Assembly (NCBI GenBank): GCA_016463385.1
Contig: JAEMRL010000152.1
Coordinates: 1 to 6,279 of the forward strand
Reading direction: 5' to 3'
Origin: Thermoleophilia bacterium
Lineage (GTDB): Bacteria > Actinomycetota > Thermoleophilia > Miltoncostaeales > Miltoncostaeaceae
Length of the DNA stretch: 6,279 nucleotides
How positions within the stretch are numbered: the first letter of the stretch is position 1; each line of letters begins with the position of its first letter. This document shows, one piece after another, positions 5,524-6,279 of this stretch. Both the position numbers and the translations under genes were made by a program. Below the pieces are notes generated by a model that worked only from the letters and a program-made list of their open reading frames with translations, had not been told where the DNA came from and made no database searches.

Positions 5524-6279
5524 CGGCGACCCGCCGCGACGGGCGCGTTCTTGGCGACCGTGAACCAGGTGTCGCGCAGCCCCAGGGACGCGCGCATCGA
5601 GGTTCCCGTGAGGGTGGTCTTCCGGCCGGATCTCGTGGTCACGCGGGCCTCCAGGACGCGCGGGGAGACCCCCCGCCGGGCGATGGTCACGTCGGTCACC
5701 GGGCCGTCGAGGCCGAGGAGGTTCCCGAGACGCGCCGCGGTGAACGTGGGCGGGTCGGGCCAGACGTGGTACGGCGAGATGCGGTCGTAGGGATCCGGCA
5801 CGCTCTTGAGATAGGGCCGGGGGGAGCTGCGGAAGACGTTCTGCACGTCCTCGGTGCGACCGCCGGAAGTGGAGAAGAAGAACGCGGTGATGACCGCGCC
5901 ATCGTATGTCAGCACCGTGCCCCGGGTGGAGAGCACCGCGCGCGTCGTGCGGGGATCCTCGGCGGACACGCCGCCGTACACCTGGCTGCGATCGTCGTTG
6001 TAGAGGTCGTAGTTGGCCGTCGGCTTGAGCGTCGCGAGCGCGTAGCTCCGCGCGGCCACCGACTGGGCGACCAGGGCGGCGAGGGCATCGTCGCCCCAGC
6101 TCGCCGGCATCTCGCGGGGCACGACGCCGCGCAGGTAGTCCTCGAGGTCGAGCACGTTGACGAGGTCGAACGTGCCGCCGGACGGTACCGCCCGCAGGCC
6201 GCCGCGGTAGCGCTTGGACGACTCGGGCTGCGAGCCGCCCCAGGCCACCCACCCCTCCTGCGCGCGAGACTGCAGGCGC
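5520..6279 (-). CDS. SpoIID/LytB domain protein, likely peptidoglycan lytic transglycosylase (5' partial)
   Basis: Carries the SpoIID/LytB domain, which in Firmicutes cuts glycan strands of peptidoglycan already stripped of stem peptides; it would act outside the membrane. The frame is open through the right edge of the window, so the N-terminus, including any signal peptide, is missing. The in-window GTG at 6248 is unlikely to be the real start, because family-like sequence (GWVAWGGSQPE) already runs across it. Counting from that GTG: YRGGLRAVPSGG (14-25), LVNVLDLEDYLRGVVPREMP (29-48) with Glu46 at the position of the family's catalytic glutamate, AQSVAARSYALA (61-72), YDGAVITAFFFSTSGGRTED (115-134), and YLKSVPDPYD (146-155). 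The C-terminal GRKTTLTGTSMRASLGLRDTWF (208-229) is the typical end of the domain. It overlaps the downstream S55 gene by 4 nt (ATGA at 5523-5520), so the two form an operon. In non-endospore formers such proteins probably serve general wall remodelling. Confidence 0.9.
   Translation of the reverse strand, partial: RLQSRAQEGWVAWGGSQPESSKRYRGGLRAVPSGGTFDLVNVLDLEDYLRGVVPREMPASWGDDALAALVAQSVAARSYALATLKPTANYDLYNDDRSQVYGGVSAEDPRTTRAVLSTRGTVLTYDGAVITAFFFSTSGGRTEDVQNVFRSSPRPYLKSVPDPYDRISPYHVWPDPPTFTAARLGNLLGLDGPVTDVTIARRGVSPRVLEARVTTRSGRKTTLTGTSMRASLGLRDTWFTVAKNAPVAAGRR

Noticed and set aside
4750..5790. Plus-strand open frame (346 codons) across the two minus-strand genes
   Set aside because: Its product is Arg/His/Ala/Gly-rich with no recognisable fold; the minus strand carries clear SpoIID and S55 motifs.
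5524..6252. N-terminal extension of the S55 protein by about 240 codons
   Set aside because: The stretch is Arg/Pro-rich frame-shadow of the SpoIID-like gene, while a signal peptide begins at the ATG at 5523.

Overview
This is a gene-dense, very GC-rich stretch (strong G/C at third codon positions) whose codon use and protein content suggest an actinobacterium. The tight operons, a SpoIID/LytB protein paired with a secreted S55 (SpoIVB-type) peptidase, and the style of the surface-sugar enzymes make Thermoleophilia/Solirubrobacterales my best guess. That placement is inference from family resemblance, not from a marker gene. Almost every base is coding; there is no gene-free stretch near 300 bases, and I see no RNA gene, mobile element, CRISPR array or long repeat.

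Plus strand, left three-fifths (1-3750): five tightly packed genes reading rightward. They are a 5'-truncated UDP-N-acetylglucosamine-type 6-dehydrogenase (WbpA class), a Gfo/Idh/MocA NAD(P)-dependent oxidoreductase, a left-handed beta-helix (hexapeptide repeat) acyltransferase of the WbpD type, an unrecognised protein of about 180 residues, and a small VOC/glyoxalase-fold protein. The junctions are a 17-nt gap, a 4-nt ATGA overlap, a probable coding overlap with uncertain start, and a 1-nt TGATG overlap, so this is probably one transcript. The first three match three of the four steps that turn UDP-GlcNAc into a 2,3-diacetamido uronic-acid nucleotide sugar for cell-surface glycans. The PLP aminotransferase step is not in the window and presumably lies upstream or elsewhere.

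Minus strand, right two-fifths (3751-6279): two genes reading leftward, again with a 4-nt ATGA overlap. The promoter-proximal gene encodes a SpoIID/LytB-domain protein (peptidoglycan lytic transglycosylase family), truncated by the window end. The distal gene encodes a 590-residue exported protein with an S55-peptidase-like N-terminal half and an unassigned C-terminal half. The two gene blocks converge, and their stop codons touch with no base between them.

The points most worth following are the SpoIID-like/S55 gene pair outside an obvious endospore context, the order of the S55 catalytic motifs (Ser motif before His motif, opposite to my recollection of Bacillus SpoIVB), and the two uncharacterised genes translationally tied to the nucleotide-sugar enzymes. 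Both halves of the window deal with the cell envelope.
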